From Woeseiaceae bacterium (lineage in GTDB: Bacteria; Pseudomonadota; Gammaproteobacteria; Steroidobacterales; Woeseiaceae): 64,000 nt of DNA. Every line of letters begins with the position of its first letter. Positions within the stretch are counted from its first letter, which is position 1. The notes beneath the pieces were generated by a model that was not told the DNA's origin, ran no database searches, and saw nothing but the letters and a program-made list of their open reading frames with translations. A program made the translations under genes and the position numbers. This document shows, in pieces, positions 10,966 to 22,858 of this stretch. The DNA is taken from assembly GCA_021773115.1 (NCBI GenBank), contig JAJFKS010000006.1, positions 62,001-126,000 on the forward strand, read 5' to 3'.

Positions 10966-11861
10966 GACGGTAGCTCCCCAACGATGCGAACTTCATGAGT
11001 CAGCTCGACACCGTGTACATCGAAGACCGTTTGCCGAACATACTCAATGAGCTCTTCGATATCGGTTGCAGATGCCTCGTCACGATTGATTATGAAGTTC
11101 GCATGCTTTTCAGAGACTTCCGCACCACCAATGCGATGCCCTTTCAAACCGGCTGCTTCGATCAGGCGCGCCGCGTGGTCGCCGGGTGGATTGCGAAATA
11201 CGGAGCCGCAACTTGGCAGCCCAAGTGGCTGCGTCGACTTGCGGCGCGCCAGCATCGCGTTCAAGGTTTCGAAACTCGGCGTCACGTCCTGCTCAAAACG
11301 GAAATCGGCGCCGAGAAACCATTCGTTTGCCGGTCCGGTTACGCTGCGATAAGCAATCGAATACTCGCCCGGCGCGCGCTGATGAATTTCACCGCGGCGA
11401 TCAATGGATCTCACCGAGTCGACTCGTTCCCAGGTCTCGCCACCGTGAGCACCGGCGTTCATCGCCAGGGCACCGCCGACTGTGCCCGGAATACCGGCAA
11501 AAAATTCTGACGGGCCGAGATTCCAACGAATACATTGACGAGCCAGTTGCGTACAGGGAACTCCTGCGCCGGCGCGCACGAGATAGTGATCTACGCGCTC
11601 AAGGTCGCGCAGAATTTTGCTTGCCGAGACAACCACACCGGGAAGGCCACCGTCGCGGACCAGCAAATTGCTGCCAACCCCATGCCAGAATATCGGCGTC
11701 GAAGCATCAAGTCGCATCAGAAATTCGCTGAGGTCTTCGACACTCGCGGGTACGAAGAATTCTTGCGCCGGGCCGCCGGCGCGCCACGACGTATGACGAC
11801 TCATTGGTTCGTCGTAGCGAATCTCGCCTTGCACTGTCTGGTCTCGTGCAGCAGCCATCAC
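10962..11861 (-). CDS. murB: UDP-N-acetylmuramate dehydrogenase
   Basis: NTSWRAGG-like start, [66 protein letters not shown]. Confidence 0.96.
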   Translation of the reverse strand: MMAAARDQTVQGEIRYDEPMSRHTSWRAGGPAQEFFVPASVEDLSEFLMRLDASTPIFWHGVGSNLLVRDGGLPGVVVSASKILRDLERVDHYLVRAGAGVPCTQLARQCIRWNLGPSEFFAGIPGTVGGALAMNAGAHGGETWERVDSVRSIDRRGEIHQRAPGEYSIAYRSVTGPANEWFLGADFRFEQDVTPSFETLNAMLARRKSTQPLGLPSCGSVFRNPPGDHAARLIEAAGLKGHRIGGAEVSEKHANFIINRDEASATDIEELIEYVRQTVFDVHGVELTHEVRIVGELPS

Positions 11862-13282
11862 CTGTGCACCTTCAGTACGTGTACGTTACTGATCAGCCCA
11901 GGCAATTCGCTCGCCCAGGCGCCGATATCGCCAGCGCCCATCGTCAGTACCAAGTCGCCGTCTTGCAGCAAATCCAAGAGTACGGGCTGGACGTCATCCA
12001 GTGATTTCACGAACACGGGCTCGACCGATCCGCGGCTGCGTACGGCCCTTGCCATCGCACGACCATCGGCACCCGCGATGGGATCTTCGCCCGCCGCATA
12101 GACTTCAAGCAGCACGAGCACATCTGCGTCACTGAGGATGGTTGCAAAATCGTCCATCAAGTCACGAGTCCGGGAATAGCGGTGTGGTTGAAAAATCAAG
12201 ACCACGCGTTTGCCCGGCCAGCCCGACCGCGCCGCCGCGAGCGTCGCGGCTATTTCCGTGGGGTGGTGACCGTAGTCATCAACCAGCATCACAGTTCCAA
12301 CGGATGTCTTCACATCACCCATGCGCTGGAAGCGACGGTCAATGCCCTCGAATTTCTGCAGCGCGCTGACAAGCGCCTCATCGCTGATTTTCAATTCGTC
12401 GGCAATAGCAATTGCCGCCAAAGCATTTCGAACATTGTGCATGCCGGGAAGCTGCAGGCTGACATGCAATGCGTTGTCATTGCCCCTGCGCCGAACGTCG
12501 AAAGCCGAGCTCGCTTCCGTGAACACGATGTTGCTTGCGCGAACATCCGCATCGTCATTGGTGCCATAGGTCGTTACGGACCGGCCGATGTCGCCGAGAA
12601 CGGTGTTGACGCCGTCGTCGTCAGTGCAGACGACTGCCAGCCCGTAAAATGGCAGATTGTGAAGAAACTCGATGAAGCTGCCTTTCAGTTTCTCGATATC
12701 ACCATCATAGGTAGACATGTGGTCTGCATCGATATTCGTGACCACAGCGAGCATCGGCTTAAGGTGCACGAACGAGGCATCGCTTTCGTCGGCTTCCGCA
12801 ACCAGGTAGTCGCCCTCGCCGAGGCGCGCGTTGGCATCTGCACTTTTAAGACGACCGCCGATAACAAAAGTTGGATCCAGACCGCCTTCTGCAAGCACGC
12901 TCGCAACCAGGCTTGTCGTTGTCGTCTTGCCGTGGGTGCCGGCGACGGCGATCGAGTAACGAAAACGCATCAACTCGGCAAGCATCTCTGCACGACTGAC
13001 CACCGGCATCAGCCGCTCTTTGGCCATGGCAACTTCAGGGTTGGTTTCATCGACCGCGCTGGAAACAACGACGGCATCTGCGTCGCGGATATTTTCGGCA
13101 GCGTGGCCGATGAATATGGTGGCGCCCTGTGTCTCAAGGCGCCGTGTCTGTTTGTTCGGCTTCAGGTCGGAGCCCTGTACCGCATAGCCCAGGCTCAGCA
13201 TCACCTCGGCAATACCGGACATGCCGGAACCGCCGATACCGACGAAATGAACACAATGAATGCGGCGCATACGCTCGATCAT
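11858..13282 (-). CDS. murC: UDP-N-acetylmuramate--L-alanine ligase
   Basis: [43 protein letters not shown]. Confidence 0.97.
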   Translation of the reverse strand: MIERMRRIHCVHFVGIGGSGMSGIAEVMLSLGYAVQGSDLKPNKQTRRLETQGATIFIGHAAENIRDADAVVVSSAVDETNPEVAMAKERLMPVVSRAEMLAELMRFRYSIAVAGTHGKTTTTSLVASVLAEGGLDPTFVIGGRLKSADANARLGEGDYLVAEADESDASFVHLKPMLAVVTNIDADHMSTYDGDIEKLKGSFIEFLHNLPFYGLAVVCTDDDGVNTVLGDIGRSVTTYGTNDDADVRASNIVFTEASSAFDVRRRGNDNALHVSLQLPGMHNVRNALAAIAIADELKISDEALVSALQKFEGIDRRFQRMGDVKTSVGTVMLVDDYGHHPTEIAATLAAARSGWPGKRVVLIFQPHRYSRTRDLMDDFATILSDADVLVLLEVYAAGEDPIAGADGRAMARAVRSRGSVEPVFVKSLDDVQPVLLDLLQDGDLVLTMGAGDIGAWASELPGLISNVHVLKVHR

Positions 13283-14367
13283 GCTGGCGCCCCCGCGAGC
13301 TGCAAACAGAGTTCGGTTATTCGACTAAGCGCGTGCGGCTTGGCCAGTTCACGCGCTCGTTCAGCGCGTCGCAGTAAGGTCGAGCGCGATTGCAGCCAGT
13401 CTTGCATCAGGTCCGCAAGTCGTTGCGGCGTCAAATCTTTTTCCTGGATGACAACTGCGGCTTCGGCACCAACCATCGGCTGCGCATTGGCAGTCTGGTG
13501 GTCGTCAACCGCACCCGGATAAGGCACCAGCAGTGCCGGCACACCAACGGCGCAGAGCTCGGCGATCGTCAGCGCACCGGAGCGACACACGACCAGATCC
13601 GCCCATGCATACGCCTCGGCCATATCCTCGATAAATGGCAGCAGCTCAACCGCGACGTCGTGCTCAACGTAAGCCTGTTGCGCGATTTCAAACGTGCGCT
13701 CACCGCATTGATGGCGCACAACGGGGCGCGCGTCGGCATCGAGCAGCGCAAGCGCTGCAGGAACCGCCTTGTTCAACGCCAGCGCACCCTGGCTACCACC
13801 GAGAACAAGCAGTCGTAAAGGACCGCGCCGCGCCGGGTAGCGATGGGACGGAGCAGGCACTGCGGTGATGTCTTCGCGTACCGGGTTGCCCACAGTTTCT
13901 GCGACGACACTGGAATTAAAACTGCCCGGGAAGGCTTGCAGCACAACCCGGGCAAGACGCGCCAGAAGACGGTTGGTTAAGCCTGCTGCGGCATTCTGTT
14001 CGTGGATCAGTAGTGGCCGACGCGTCAACCAGGCGGCAATACCGCCAGGGCCACTCACGAATCCACCCATGCCGAGCACAGCAGCAGGACGACGACGAAA
14101 AATTACAGCGAGCGATTGCAGCAACGCCCAAACGAGTTGTATTGGGGCGATGATCAACGCCAGCAGGCCTTTACGGCGCAGCCCCTTAACGCTGATCCAT
14201 TCGATATCGATACCGGCTTCCGGTACCACGCGCGATTCCAGCCCACGATGCGTTCCGAGCCAGACGACTTCGCGTGAATGCGCCTGCAAAGCACGTGCAA
14301 CCGCGAGCGCCGGATAGACATGTCCACCGGTACCCCCTGCCATGACCAGAATCGGGCGCGCGCTCAT
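13279..14367 (-). CDS. murG: UDP-GlcNAc:undecaprenyl-PP-MurNAc-pentapeptide GlcNAc transferase
   Basis: [58 protein letters not shown]. Confidence 0.97.
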   Translation of the reverse strand: MSARPILVMAGGTGGHVYPALAVARALQAHSREVVWLGTHRGLESRVVPEAGIDIEWISVKGLRRKGLLALIIAPIQLVWALLQSLAVIFRRRPAAVLGMGGFVSGPGGIAAWLTRRPLLIHEQNAAAGLTNRLLARLARVVLQAFPGSFNSSVVAETVGNPVREDITAVPAPSHRYPARRGPLRLLVLGGSQGALALNKAVPAALALLDADARPVVRHQCGERTFEIAQQAYVEHDVAVELLPFIEDMAEAYAWADLVVCRSGALTIAELCAVGVPALLVPYPGAVDDHQTANAQPMVGAEAAVVIQEKDLTPQRLADLMQDWLQSRSTLLRRAERARELAKPHALSRITELCLQLAGAPA

Positions 14368-15557
14368 GACTTGCCACCTTTTTTGCCACGTTTGCGATTC
14401 ACGGGCTTTGCATCAACTGCGAGTTCGTGATGAATCCTGAGCAGCAGCGCAACGCAGATCATCGTGATAATCAGACTGCTGCGTCCATAACTGATCAGCG
14501 GCAGCGTAAGTCCCTTTGTCGGTAACAAGCCCATGTTCACGCCGATATTGATAAATGCCTGAATACCGAGCCAAGTGCCGAGACCGATCGCGAGGTACGC
14601 GTCAAAAAAACGCTCGGCATCGGCCGCGCGCATGGCGAGTTTGAATACTCGCCATAGCAGCGCGAGGAAAATGGCGATCAGTAACAGCGAACCGACGAGG
14701 CCGAATTCTTCCGCATAAACCGCAAAGACGAAATCCGTGTGTGCTTCGGGCAGATAGAAAAGTTTTTGTACACTGTCGCCCAATCCAACGCCAAACCATT
14801 CCCCTCGACCGATGGCAATGAGTGATTGTGTGAGTTGGAATCCGGAGTTGAATGGATCCGCCCAGGGATCAAGGAATCCAGTTAGCCGCTGCATGCGGTA
14901 TGGCGAGGCCACCGCCAGGGCTGCAAGCACGAGGATTGCCGCCGTAAAGAACACCAAAAAATCGCGAATACGCGCACCAGCGACGAACATCATGACCAGC
15001 GCCGTCGCCAGCAATACAACCGTTGCGCCGAAGTCCGGCTCCGCGAGCAGCAGCACGCAGGCAACACTGAGTACAATCATCGGTCTCAGGAAGCCGGTAA
15101 ATTCCTCGCGGACACTCTTGTTGCGGCGTACAAGATAGCCAGCCAGGTAAAGAATGAAACACAGTCGGGCAGGCTCTGAGACCTGCAAATTCATGATGCC
15201 TATTCGCACCCAGCGCGTGCTGCCGTTGACTTCGCGGCCAACGCCGGGAATTAACACAACCAACAACAGCAACAGCCCGAGTAACAGCATCACCGGACCC
15301 AGGCTTCTCCAGACCTGCATCGGCACGAACAGGCACACAAACCCCGCGGCACCGCCGATCGCAGCGGCCAGCAATTGCCGCTGTATATAGAAGAACGGAT
15401 TGTGTGTCGCGTTGTCGGAAATCGAGATTGACGCAGACGCAAGAATGACGAATCCGCCCATCAGCAATGCCAACACAAGGCCGAGCAATACCGGGTCGAT
15501 CTGCAATTCCGTCTTCATGCGTGCGGGAAATGGCATCGTTACGCTCTGAGTCGTCAT
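14364..15557 (-). CDS. ftsW: SEDS peptidoglycan glycosyltransferase FtsW
   Basis: SEDS family multi-TM; PTKGLTLPLISYGRSSLI; ATG at 15557 overlaps the murD stop (ATGA), so the track start 15674 is likely too long. Confidence 0.95.
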   Translation of the reverse strand: MTTQSVTMPFPARMKTELQIDPVLLGLVLALLMGGFVILASASISISDNATHNPFFYIQRQLLAAAIGGAAGFVCLFVPMQVWRSLGPVMLLLGLLLLLVVLIPGVGREVNGSTRWVRIGIMNLQVSEPARLCFILYLAGYLVRRNKSVREEFTGFLRPMIVLSVACVLLLAEPDFGATVVLLATALVMMFVAGARIRDFLVFFTAAILVLAALAVASPYRMQRLTGFLDPWADPFNSGFQLTQSLIAIGRGEWFGVGLGDSVQKLFYLPEAHTDFVFAVYAEEFGLVGSLLLIAIFLALLWRVFKLAMRAADAERFFDAYLAIGLGTWLGIQAFINIGVNMGLLPTKGLTLPLISYGRSSLIITMICVALLLRIHHELAVDAKPVNRKRGKKGGKS

Positions 15558-16897
15558 CGTTTCAACGCCTCCACCGCGCTGCAAAACATGTCGCCGCGGT
15601 GCATGTAGTTTCGATACTGATCCAGGCTTGCACAGGCGGGTGCCAGCAGAACGGTGTCTTCCGACTCGGCGCATTTGGCAGCCATGCTCACCGCTGCGCC
15701 CATCGTGTCAGCAAAATGCACCGGCATGACTGTATCGAGTGCGTGTGCGATTTTCTCGGCGTCCTTCCCGATCAGCACTGCGCCGCGCAACTTACCCTCT
15801 ACCGCTTCGGACAATTCGCGGAAGTCGCCGCCCTTGCCGTCCCCGCCAGCGATTAACACCAGCATGGAGTCAACAGATTTGATCGACGCGACAGCCGCTG
15901 CAACATTGGTCGCCTTGGAATCATTGATGTAGTCAACCGCGCCAATGCGCGCGACGAATTGCATGCGATGCGGTAGCCCGGGATATTCCACCAGCACCTG
16001 TAGCATTGCGGCCACCTCGAGTCCGAGCAGCTCACCGGCCGCCAATGCAGCAAGCGCGTTGAGCTGGTTGTGTGCGCCGTACATCGCAAGCTCACGGCAC
16101 GACAGCAGCAGTGTTGCTCCGCGCGCCAGGTAGGTCTGACCGTCATCAACGCGCAAACCGTAGTGACCCTCCTCCGGCTCGTCGGCGCCAAAGCTGATTA
16201 CTGTCCCACAACGACGTACATGTTCGGCAGCGACAGCATCTGCACGATTAAACACTGCAGAATCGGCCTCACGGTATACTCGATATTTGGTTTTCCGGTA
16301 TTCGGTCTCATCCGCATGCCAGTCAAGATGATCGGGCGAAACGTTTAGCAGTACGGCAACTTTCGCTGGCAGTTTTTGTGTGCGGTGCAGCTGAAAACTC
16401 GACAGCTCAAGAATATAGATGTCCGGTGTTTCCTCGATGAGCAAATCAAGTGCGGGTTCACCGAGATTGCCGCCGGCGAGGACCTTGCGCCCGTCGGCCC
16501 TACACATCTGGTACAGCAATGTCGTTACCGTGCTCTTGCCATTTGAGCCGGTAATTGCGACAAACGGTGCGCGCGCGTCACGTGCGAACAGCTCGACATC
16601 AGAAATGATTTCAATGCCTTTCTTGATTGCACTTTGCAATACGGGCTGGCTATCAGAGATGCCGGGCGACGCAATTATCCTGTTGATCGACTTCGGCAGC
16701 TTGATGTCGCCGAGCAATACCTCGGCATCCGGGCTGATCGCCTTGAGTTCGTCAAGACCCGGTGGCTCGACACGGCTATCAAAATACCTTGCGTTCTGGC
16801 CGTTCCTTTTGAGGTAGCGGGCAACTGACAATCCCGTCGCACCCAGTCCTACGACGAGATTGGCTGTAGCGAACTCGTTTTTACGGGCGGCGTTCAT
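15554..16897 (-). CDS. murD: UDP-N-acetylmuramoylalanine--D-glutamate ligase
   Basis: [41 protein letters not shown]. Confidence 0.96.
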   Translation of the reverse strand: MNAARKNEFATANLVVGLGATGLSVARYLKRNGQNARYFDSRVEPPGLDELKAISPDAEVLLGDIKLPKSINRIIASPGISDSQPVLQSAIKKGIEIISDVELFARDARAPFVAITGSNGKSTVTTLLYQMCRADGRKVLAGGNLGEPALDLLIEETPDIYILELSSFQLHRTQKLPAKVAVLLNVSPDHLDWHADETEYRKTKYRVYREADSAVFNRADAVAAEHVRRCGTVISFGADEPEEGHYGLRVDDGQTYLARGATLLLSCRELAMYGAHNQLNALAALAAGELLGLEVAAMLQVLVEYPGLPHRMQFVARIGAVDYINDSKATNVAAAVASIKSVDSMLVLIAGGDGKGGDFRELSEAVEGKLRGAVLIGKDAEKIAHALDTVMPVHFADTMGAAVSMAAKCAESEDTVLLAPACASLDQYRNYMHRGDMFCSAVEALKR

Positions 16898-17979
16898 CGT
16901 ATTTTCAAACTCGCAAGACCGACCAGCACCAGGATGACCGTTATGATCCAGAAGCGAACGATAACCTTGGGCTCAGCCCAACCCTTCAGTTCGAAGTGGT
17001 GATGCAGGGGCGCCATACGAAAGACACGTTTACCGGTGAGCTTGAATGATGCGACCTGGATGATGACCGATAGTGTTTCGACGACGAACACACCACCCAT
17101 GATCGCCAGCACAATTTCCTGCCGAACCATCACAGCAACGGTACCGAGTGCCGCGCCAAGTGACAGTGCGCCGATGTCGCCCATGAATACCTGCGCCGGA
17201 TAGGTGTTGAACCACAAGAAGCCAAGCCCGGCGCCCGCCATCGCAGCACAAAACACCATGATTTCGCCGGTCCCTGCAACGTAAGGAATGCCTAAATATT
17301 CGGAAAAGTTGGTGTTACCGGTGACATAGGCGAACAGGCCGAGTGCGCCACCAACGAGTACGGTCGGCATTATTGCGAGCCCGTCGAGGCCATCGGTCAG
17401 GTTTACAGCATTGCTGAAACCAACAATAAAAAAGTACGTTACGACGACCTGAAACATGCCAAGCGGGATCGACAGATCCTTGAAATACGGAATCAGTAAT
17501 GAAGTCTGAACGACTTCATCGGTCGCCGTAACGTACAGAGCAATGGCGGCAATGATCGCCGCCGCAGACTGCCAGAAGATTTTTTGCTTCGCGGAAATAC
17601 CGGCGGGGTTTTGCAATACGAGTTTCTTGTAGTCATCGACATAGCCGATGACGCCAAATGACAATGTGACGAACAGTACGATCCAGACGTAGTGGTTCTC
17701 GAGGTCGGCCCAAAGTATCGTGGCTACCGATATCGCGGTGAGGATCAATGCGCCACCCATCGTTGGGGTGCCGGCTTTCAACAGGTGAGTTTCAGGGCCA
17801 TCTTCACGCACAGGTTGACCGAGCTGATTGACGCTCAGGCTTTTGATCATTCTTGGACCAACAATGAACGAAATGATCAACGCCGTTAACGCGCCGAGAA
17901 TTGCACGCATCGTCAGGTAGTTGAACACGTTAAAACCGGATTCAAACTGCGCCAGGTATTCTGTCAGATAGAGCAGCAT
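16894..17979 (-). CDS. mraY: Phospho-MurNAc-pentapeptide transferase
   Basis: [60 protein letters not shown]. Confidence 0.98.
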   Translation of the reverse strand: MLLYLTEYLAQFESGFNVFNYLTMRAILGALTALIISFIVGPRMIKSLSVNQLGQPVREDGPETHLLKAGTPTMGGALILTAISVATILWADLENHYVWIVLFVTLSFGVIGYVDDYKKLVLQNPAGISAKQKIFWQSAAAIIAAIALYVTATDEVVQTSLLIPYFKDLSIPLGMFQVVVTYFFIVGFSNAVNLTDGLDGLAIMPTVLVGGALGLFAYVTGNTNFSEYLGIPYVAGTGEIMVFCAAMAGAGLGFLWFNTYPAQVFMGDIGALSLGAALGTVAVMVRQEIVLAIMGGVFVVETLSVIIQVASFKLTGKRVFRMAPLHHHFELKGWAEPKVIVRFWIITVILVLVGLASLKIR

Positions 17980-19337
17980 CAGGCTTTTTTCCTCGCTGCG
18001 TCACTGGCACGCATCGCGACAACAACGCGCTCCATACGCATGGAGCGTGATCCTTTGACCAGCACGTTGACCGACGAATGTGCTTGCAAAAGGTCTGTTA
18101 TCAGTGCATCCAGGCTGCCGTACCAAGAGGCTCCTTCGCCAAATCCATCAACGCAGTTTCGCGCGAGATCGCCGAACGCGAACAGGCGATCAATCCCGCA
18201 TGCTCGCGCCGACGCCCCAACCTCGCGATGCAGATCCTCTGCATCTTCTCCGAGTTCTTTCATGTCACCGATGACGAACCAGCTCTCGCCGGCCAGGCTT
18301 GCCAGAAATTCCGCGGCTGCGATAACGGACAACGGGTTTGCGTTGTAGCTGTCATCAAACAGCGTGCATCCGTTGATACCCGCGACCGGCTGCAGGCGCC
18401 CGCCGACTGGCGAAATGTGCTCTAGTGCTGCCTTGATTTTCGCCGGGCTGATATTCAACGCTGTCGCAATTGCTGCGGCCGCGCAGGCGTTACGTATATT
18501 GTGCCTGCCCGGCACTGGCAGTGACACAGCCACACTCTTGCCCTTTAGCCGCAATAAGAATGTTGATCCCGCTGCGGACGTTGTGATCTCAGTTGCACGA
18601 ACGTCCGCCGTTTCTGTAAATCCGAAGCTGAGAGTGGCTACGTCAGCTACCAATGAACACCAGTATTCATAGTAGTCGTCGTCGGCATTCAATACCGCGA
18701 CGTCGGGACGATCATCGTTTCTCAGTAATTCACCCTTCGCATTGGCAACGCCTTCAATCGAGCCAAAGCCTTCCAGGTGAGCGGCACCCGCGTTCGTGAT
18801 TGCAACCACATCCGGGTTTGCCAGCGATGCCAGGTAGGCAATTTCACCGGCGTGATTCGCACCCATTTCCAGGACGGCGTACTCGTGCTCGTCCCGGATG
18901 CGAGTGAGCATCAAGGGCATGCCGATGTCATTGTTCAGATTGCCCTCTGTTGCCAGCGTTGGCGCTTCGCTTGCAAGACAGGCTGCAACCATCTCCTTGA
19001 GCGTCGTTTTACCATTGCTGCCTGTAATTCCAACAACGCGCACGTTCTTGCTATTGCGCCAGGCTGCACCGAAACGGCCAAGTGCAAGCCGGGCATCGTC
19101 AACTTCAATCTGTGCTATTGCGCTATCAGTTTTGCTGCTGACGACGGCACCCGCTGCGCCATTCTTGTGCGCCGTCGCAACATAGTCGCGGCCGTCGAAA
19201 TTCGGACCTTGCAGCGCGAAGAACAGCTCGCCGTCCCGAATGGAGCGCGTGTCTGTGCTGACGCCTTGAAACAGACGATCATCGCCACACAATACGCCGT
19301 TCATACAATCAGCCGCAGCGACAAGCGAATTAATCAT
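17979..19337 (-). CDS. murF: UDP-MurNAc-tripeptide--D-Ala-D-Ala ligase
   Basis: [60 protein letters not shown]. Confidence 0.96.
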   Translation of the reverse strand: MINSLVAAADCMNGVLCGDDRLFQGVSTDTRSIRDGELFFALQGPNFDGRDYVATAHKNGAAGAVVSSKTDSAIAQIEVDDARLALGRFGAAWRNSKNVRVVGITGSNGKTTLKEMVAACLASEAPTLATEGNLNNDIGMPLMLTRIRDEHEYAVLEMGANHAGEIAYLASLANPDVVAITNAGAAHLEGFGSIEGVANAKGELLRNDDRPDVAVLNADDDYYEYWCSLVADVATLSFGFTETADVRATEITTSAAGSTFLLRLKGKSVAVSLPVPGRHNIRNACAAAAIATALNISPAKIKAALEHISPVGGRLQPVAGINGCTLFDDSYNANPLSVIAAAEFLASLAGESWFVIGDMKELGEDAEDLHREVGASARACGIDRLFAFGDLARNCVDGFGEGASWYGSLDALITDLLQAHSSVNVLVKGSRSMRMERVVVAMRASDAARKKA

Positions 19338-20835
19338 GGGCCATGTCCCCGACCGAAGCGGCGGCGCTTGCGATTGCCAGGTCCGAGAACGCTATGCGTT
19401 CCCCCGCGATCTGCTGGTAGTTCTCGTGGCCCTTGCCCGCGATCAATACAACATCCGTCGCACCGGCATTTGCAACCGCCCAGGCGATCGCCGCAGCACG
19501 ATCTTCGATCACTATTGCGTGATCCGCTGTGCTCATGCCAGCAACAATTTGGTCAATAATCGATTGTGCGTCTTCGTTGCGCGGATTGTCGCTCGTCACA
19601 ACAACGCGATCGGCGAGGCGCACGACGATTTCGCCCATCAATGGACGCTTGCCGCTGTCGCGATCTCCGCCACAACCAAACACACACCACAATTCGCCGC
19701 GACAATGTGGACGCAATGCTCGCAGTGCCGAATCAATTGCGTCAGGCGTGTGCGCGTAATCGATGTAAATCGCAGCGCCTGCCAGTGGCACGCGTTGCAT
19801 GCGCCCGGGCGGCGCTTCAATCAGCTCGAATACATCACAGGCCTGTTGAAAATCGACACCCTTGTTGAGCAAATAGGCGAGCACGATCGCCGCGTTTGCA
19901 ACGTTAAAGTCACCCGGTATCGGTAACGCAAACCGCCCATCTCCCCAGGAGCTGATGAAGCTAATATCAGATCCCTTCGCGCTGGCGACAAGCGAACGCA
20001 CGTACAGGTAAGGCCGCCCGTTGGCGACGCGATCAATATTCGTTGAAACCGTAACGACATTTTTGCCGCAGCGAGCTGCTAACTCGGCACCAAACTCGGA
20101 ATCCAGGTTGACGATGCGTGTTTCCGATTCGTAATCGAGGAACAGGCGCGCTTTTGCCTCGAAGTAAGTCCGCACATCGCCGTGGTAATCCAGGTGATCG
20201 CGGGTGAGGTTGGTAAAAAGCACCGCGTCAAATACAAGGCCGTCGATACGTCTTTGCGAAAGCGCGTGCGACGAGACCTCGATCGCTGCGTGAGTCGCGC
20301 CTTGTTCGACAAAACTTGCAAGCTGCCCATGCATTTCAATAACCGCCGGCGTCGTCATACCCGCGCCGCCCTGTAGATCATCAATGCCGAACCCCAGGGT
20401 TCCAAGGTAAGCGCAGCGCTGGTCCAGCTGCTGCAAACATTGCGCGAGCAGCCAGGCAACGGTGGTTTTGCCATTGGTCCCTGTGACGCCGATTGTTTTC
20501 AGTACTTTTGATGGATAGCCATAAAAACGATTCGCAATCTCGCCAAGTTTTTCGCCCAGGTTTTCGATCGCAATCGTTGCCACACCGATGTCGTTTGGTT
20601 CCTTTGCGGTGCTCGAATCCCAGGCCACAGCACAAACGCCCGCGTCGAGCGCTTGCTGAAGGTAGTCCAGACCGTGACTGCCGATGCCCTCGCACGCCAG
20701 GAAAAGAAAACCTGGCCCAAGCTTTCGGCTGTCGCTGGCGATACCGTGCACCGCGATCTCCGGCGCATCTGCAATGTCGTGCAGCAGGCCCGCCAGGCTC
20801 ATGGTTGACTGAATTTTCATCGCGGGCACGCTCAT
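19330..20835 (-). CDS. murE: UDP-MurNAc-L-Ala-D-Glu:meso-DAP ligase
   Basis: GVTGTNGKTTVAWLLAQ, VEVSSHALSQRRIDG, DYAHTPDAIDSALRALRPH, TSDNPRNEDAQSIIDQI. Confidence 0.96.
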   Translation of the reverse strand: MSVPAMKIQSTMSLAGLLHDIADAPEIAVHGIASDSRKLGPGFLFLACEGIGSHGLDYLQQALDAGVCAVAWDSSTAKEPNDIGVATIAIENLGEKLGEIANRFYGYPSKVLKTIGVTGTNGKTTVAWLLAQCLQQLDQRCAYLGTLGFGIDDLQGGAGMTTPAVIEMHGQLASFVEQGATHAAIEVSSHALSQRRIDGLVFDAVLFTNLTRDHLDYHGDVRTYFEAKARLFLDYESETRIVNLDSEFGAELAARCGKNVVTVSTNIDRVANGRPYLYVRSLVASAKGSDISFISSWGDGRFALPIPGDFNVANAAIVLAYLLNKGVDFQQACDVFELIEAPPGRMQRVPLAGAAIYIDYAHTPDAIDSALRALRPHCRGELWCVFGCGGDRDSGKRPLMGEIVVRLADRVVVTSDNPRNEDAQSIIDQIVAGMSTADHAIVIEDRAAAIAWAVANAGATDVVLIAGKGHENYQQIAGERIAFSDLAIASAAASVGDMAHD

Positions 20836-22574
20836 GGACTCGCGTCCCGGTCCGCCATCGCTTGCATGACGCTGCCGGGGTCGCGGGCAGGCATCGCATC
20901 GGGTGGAACGGCCAACAGCCGTAGAGACTCGGACATGACGTCGGCGAAAACCGGCGCCGCCACGTCGCTGCCGTAATACAACTCGCCACCGGGCTCATCG
21001 ATAACGACCACGGTTGCCAGTCGAGGATTACTCGCCGGTGCCAGGCCTGCAAAAATTGAAATGTACTTGTCCTGTGAGTAACCGCCTTTTGCGAATTTCC
21101 AGGACGTGCCAGTTTTACCGGCGACTCGATAGCCGTCAATTGATGCTTTGGTACCCGTGCCGCCGGGTCGCACGACTTCTTCGAGCATGCGCCGAACCGC
21201 ATTCGCGGTATCGGCCGTTATGATGCGCTCACCGGCCGGTGCATCGTCCAGCGCGAACAGTGAAATCGGCTGCATCATGCCGCCGTTGCCGAGCGCTGAA
21301 TAAGCCTGAGCAAGCTGTAAAGGTGTTACTGAAATTCCGTAACCGTAGGCGATCGTCGCCTGACTGATCGGTCGCCAGTTACTGTAATGCGACAACATGC
21401 CAGCCGATTCCCCGGGAAATCCGCTGCTGGTCATTTCGCCGAGGCCGAAGTGCGACATCGTGTTCCACAGCTGATCCGCTTGCAGGTTCATCGCAACCTT
21501 CGTTACGCCGACGTTGCTGGAGCGCGCAAGAATTGTCGTCAGGCTGATGCGGCCCAGGTTTCTGCTATCTTCAATCTTCTTCGCGCCGACGGTGACGAAT
21601 CCAGGCGCCGTATCGACCACGCTACTCGGTCGATACTGGCCGCTCTCGAGGGCAGCGGCGACGATCAGTGGCTTGATACTCGACCCCGGTTCGAATATGT
21701 CAGTGATGGCACGGTTGCGATAACGCTCGGCAACGAACTGAGAACGATCATTCGGGTTGTATGTTGGCTGATTCACCATCGCCAGCACTTCACCGGTCTT
21801 GACATCGAGAATGACAACGGATCCGGATCTTGCGTTGTGCGTTTTGACCGCGGCTTTCAATGTGCGGTAGGCCAGGTACTGCAAGCGCAAATCAATGCTG
21901 GTGCGCAAGTCCTTGCCATGGTGTGGCGGTCGGATGCTTTCGACGTTTTCGATCGACCGACCGAGCCGGTCTTTCAATACCCGCTTGGCGCCCGGCTCAC
22001 CCTCCAGCCAGTGGTTCATTGCGAGCTCAAGACCTTCCTGACCTTCATCATCAATATTGGTGAATCCAACCAGGTGACCCGTTACCTCAGAAGCGGGGTA
22101 GTAACGGCGGTACTCACGCTGCACGTTAATGCCCGGCAACTTCAAAGCCATGACGTTCTGCGCTGCACTCGGATTCAGATGGCGCTTCAGGTACAGAAAT
22201 TCTTTGCCCATGCTGCGCGTGACGCGACGCATTAAGATATCGGGATCGACATCCAGCACCTTCGCCAGGTCAGGCACTTTATTAACGGCGCTCGCGAACT
22301 CTTTAGGATTCACCCAAATACTATCCACCGGTGTACTGATAGCCAGCGGCTCGCCATTGCGATCAAGGATCGTGCCGCGATGCGCAGAAATTGATTCAGT
22401 TCTGAGGTGTCTGGTATCCGCCTGCTGATTCAGGAAATCCTTATCGAGCACCTGCAAGTGAACGGCGCGTGCAACCAGCGACGATGCCACCAGCGCGAAA
22501 AACGCCATCACCAGCGTCACCCTGCCGATGAATCGTTTCGCCGCCTTTTGTTTTGTCTCTGCACCGCGCGTCAT
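20832..22574 (-). CDS. ftsI: Peptidoglycan D,D-transpeptidase FtsI (PBP3)
   Basis: FEPGSSIKP (SxxK), SSN, VAGKTGTSWK (KTG). Confidence 0.97.
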   Translation of the reverse strand: MTRGAETKQKAAKRFIGRVTLVMAFFALVASSLVARAVHLQVLDKDFLNQQADTRHLRTESISAHRGTILDRNGEPLAISTPVDSIWVNPKEFASAVNKVPDLAKVLDVDPDILMRRVTRSMGKEFLYLKRHLNPSAAQNVMALKLPGINVQREYRRYYPASEVTGHLVGFTNIDDEGQEGLELAMNHWLEGEPGAKRVLKDRLGRSIENVESIRPPHHGKDLRTSIDLRLQYLAYRTLKAAVKTHNARSGSVVILDVKTGEVLAMVNQPTYNPNDRSQFVAERYRNRAITDIFEPGSSIKPLIVAAALESGQYRPSSVVDTAPGFVTVGAKKIEDSRNLGRISLTTILARSSNVGVTKVAMNLQADQLWNTMSHFGLGEMTSSGFPGESAGMLSHYSNWRPISQATIAYGYGISVTPLQLAQAYSALGNGGMMQPISLFALDDAPAGERIITADTANAVRRMLEEVVRPGGTGTKASIDGYRVAGKTGTSWKFAKGGYSQDKYISIFAGLAPASNPRLATVVVIDEPGGELYYGSDVAAPVFADVMSESLRLLAVPPDAMPARDPGSVMQAMADRDASP

Positions 22575-22858
22575 GGCCGTTCAATTACGTAGATTTCCGA
22601 AGAATCCGGACGCGCCAGCGACAGGTCATCTTTCGCAACCCGCTCGATGCGCGCATGTGTGGCCCAGGTGCTTTGCTCAATCTGCAACTGACCCCATTCA
22701 ATATTCAATTCGTCACGCTCGCGCGTCAGCGCTTCGAGCTCAACAAACAATTTTCGGGATTCGTGTTTCGTGTACACAATGGCTATTGAGCTCAACACGC
22801 AGACCAGCGCGAAGACGAAAACCAGCAGGAATGGCTGATGTGATTTCATGAGCTGCAT
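22571..22858 (-). CDS. ftsL: Cell division protein FtsL
   Basis: Small single-TM coiled coil between rsmH and ftsI; MQLMKSHQPFLLVFVFALVCVLSSIAIVYTKHESRKLFVELEALTRERDEL; ATG at 22858 rather than 23077. Confidence 0.88.
   Translation of the reverse strand: MQLMKSHQPFLLVFVFALVCVLSSIAIVYTKHESRKLFVELEALTRERDELNIEWGQLQIEQSTWATHARIERVAKDDLSLARPDSSEIYVIERP

Noticed and set aside
12182-13522. 446-aa + strand ORF
   Set aside because: Lies antisense to murC/murG, low-complexity with no recognisable family; both overlapped genes are firmly identified
20381-21202. 273-aa minus strand ORF
   Set aside because: Out-of-frame overlap with murE/ftsI on the same strand, Arg/Cys/Trp-rich spurious composition
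21387-22235. 282-aa + strand ORF
   Set aside because: Antisense to ftsI; typical GC-rich shadow ORF
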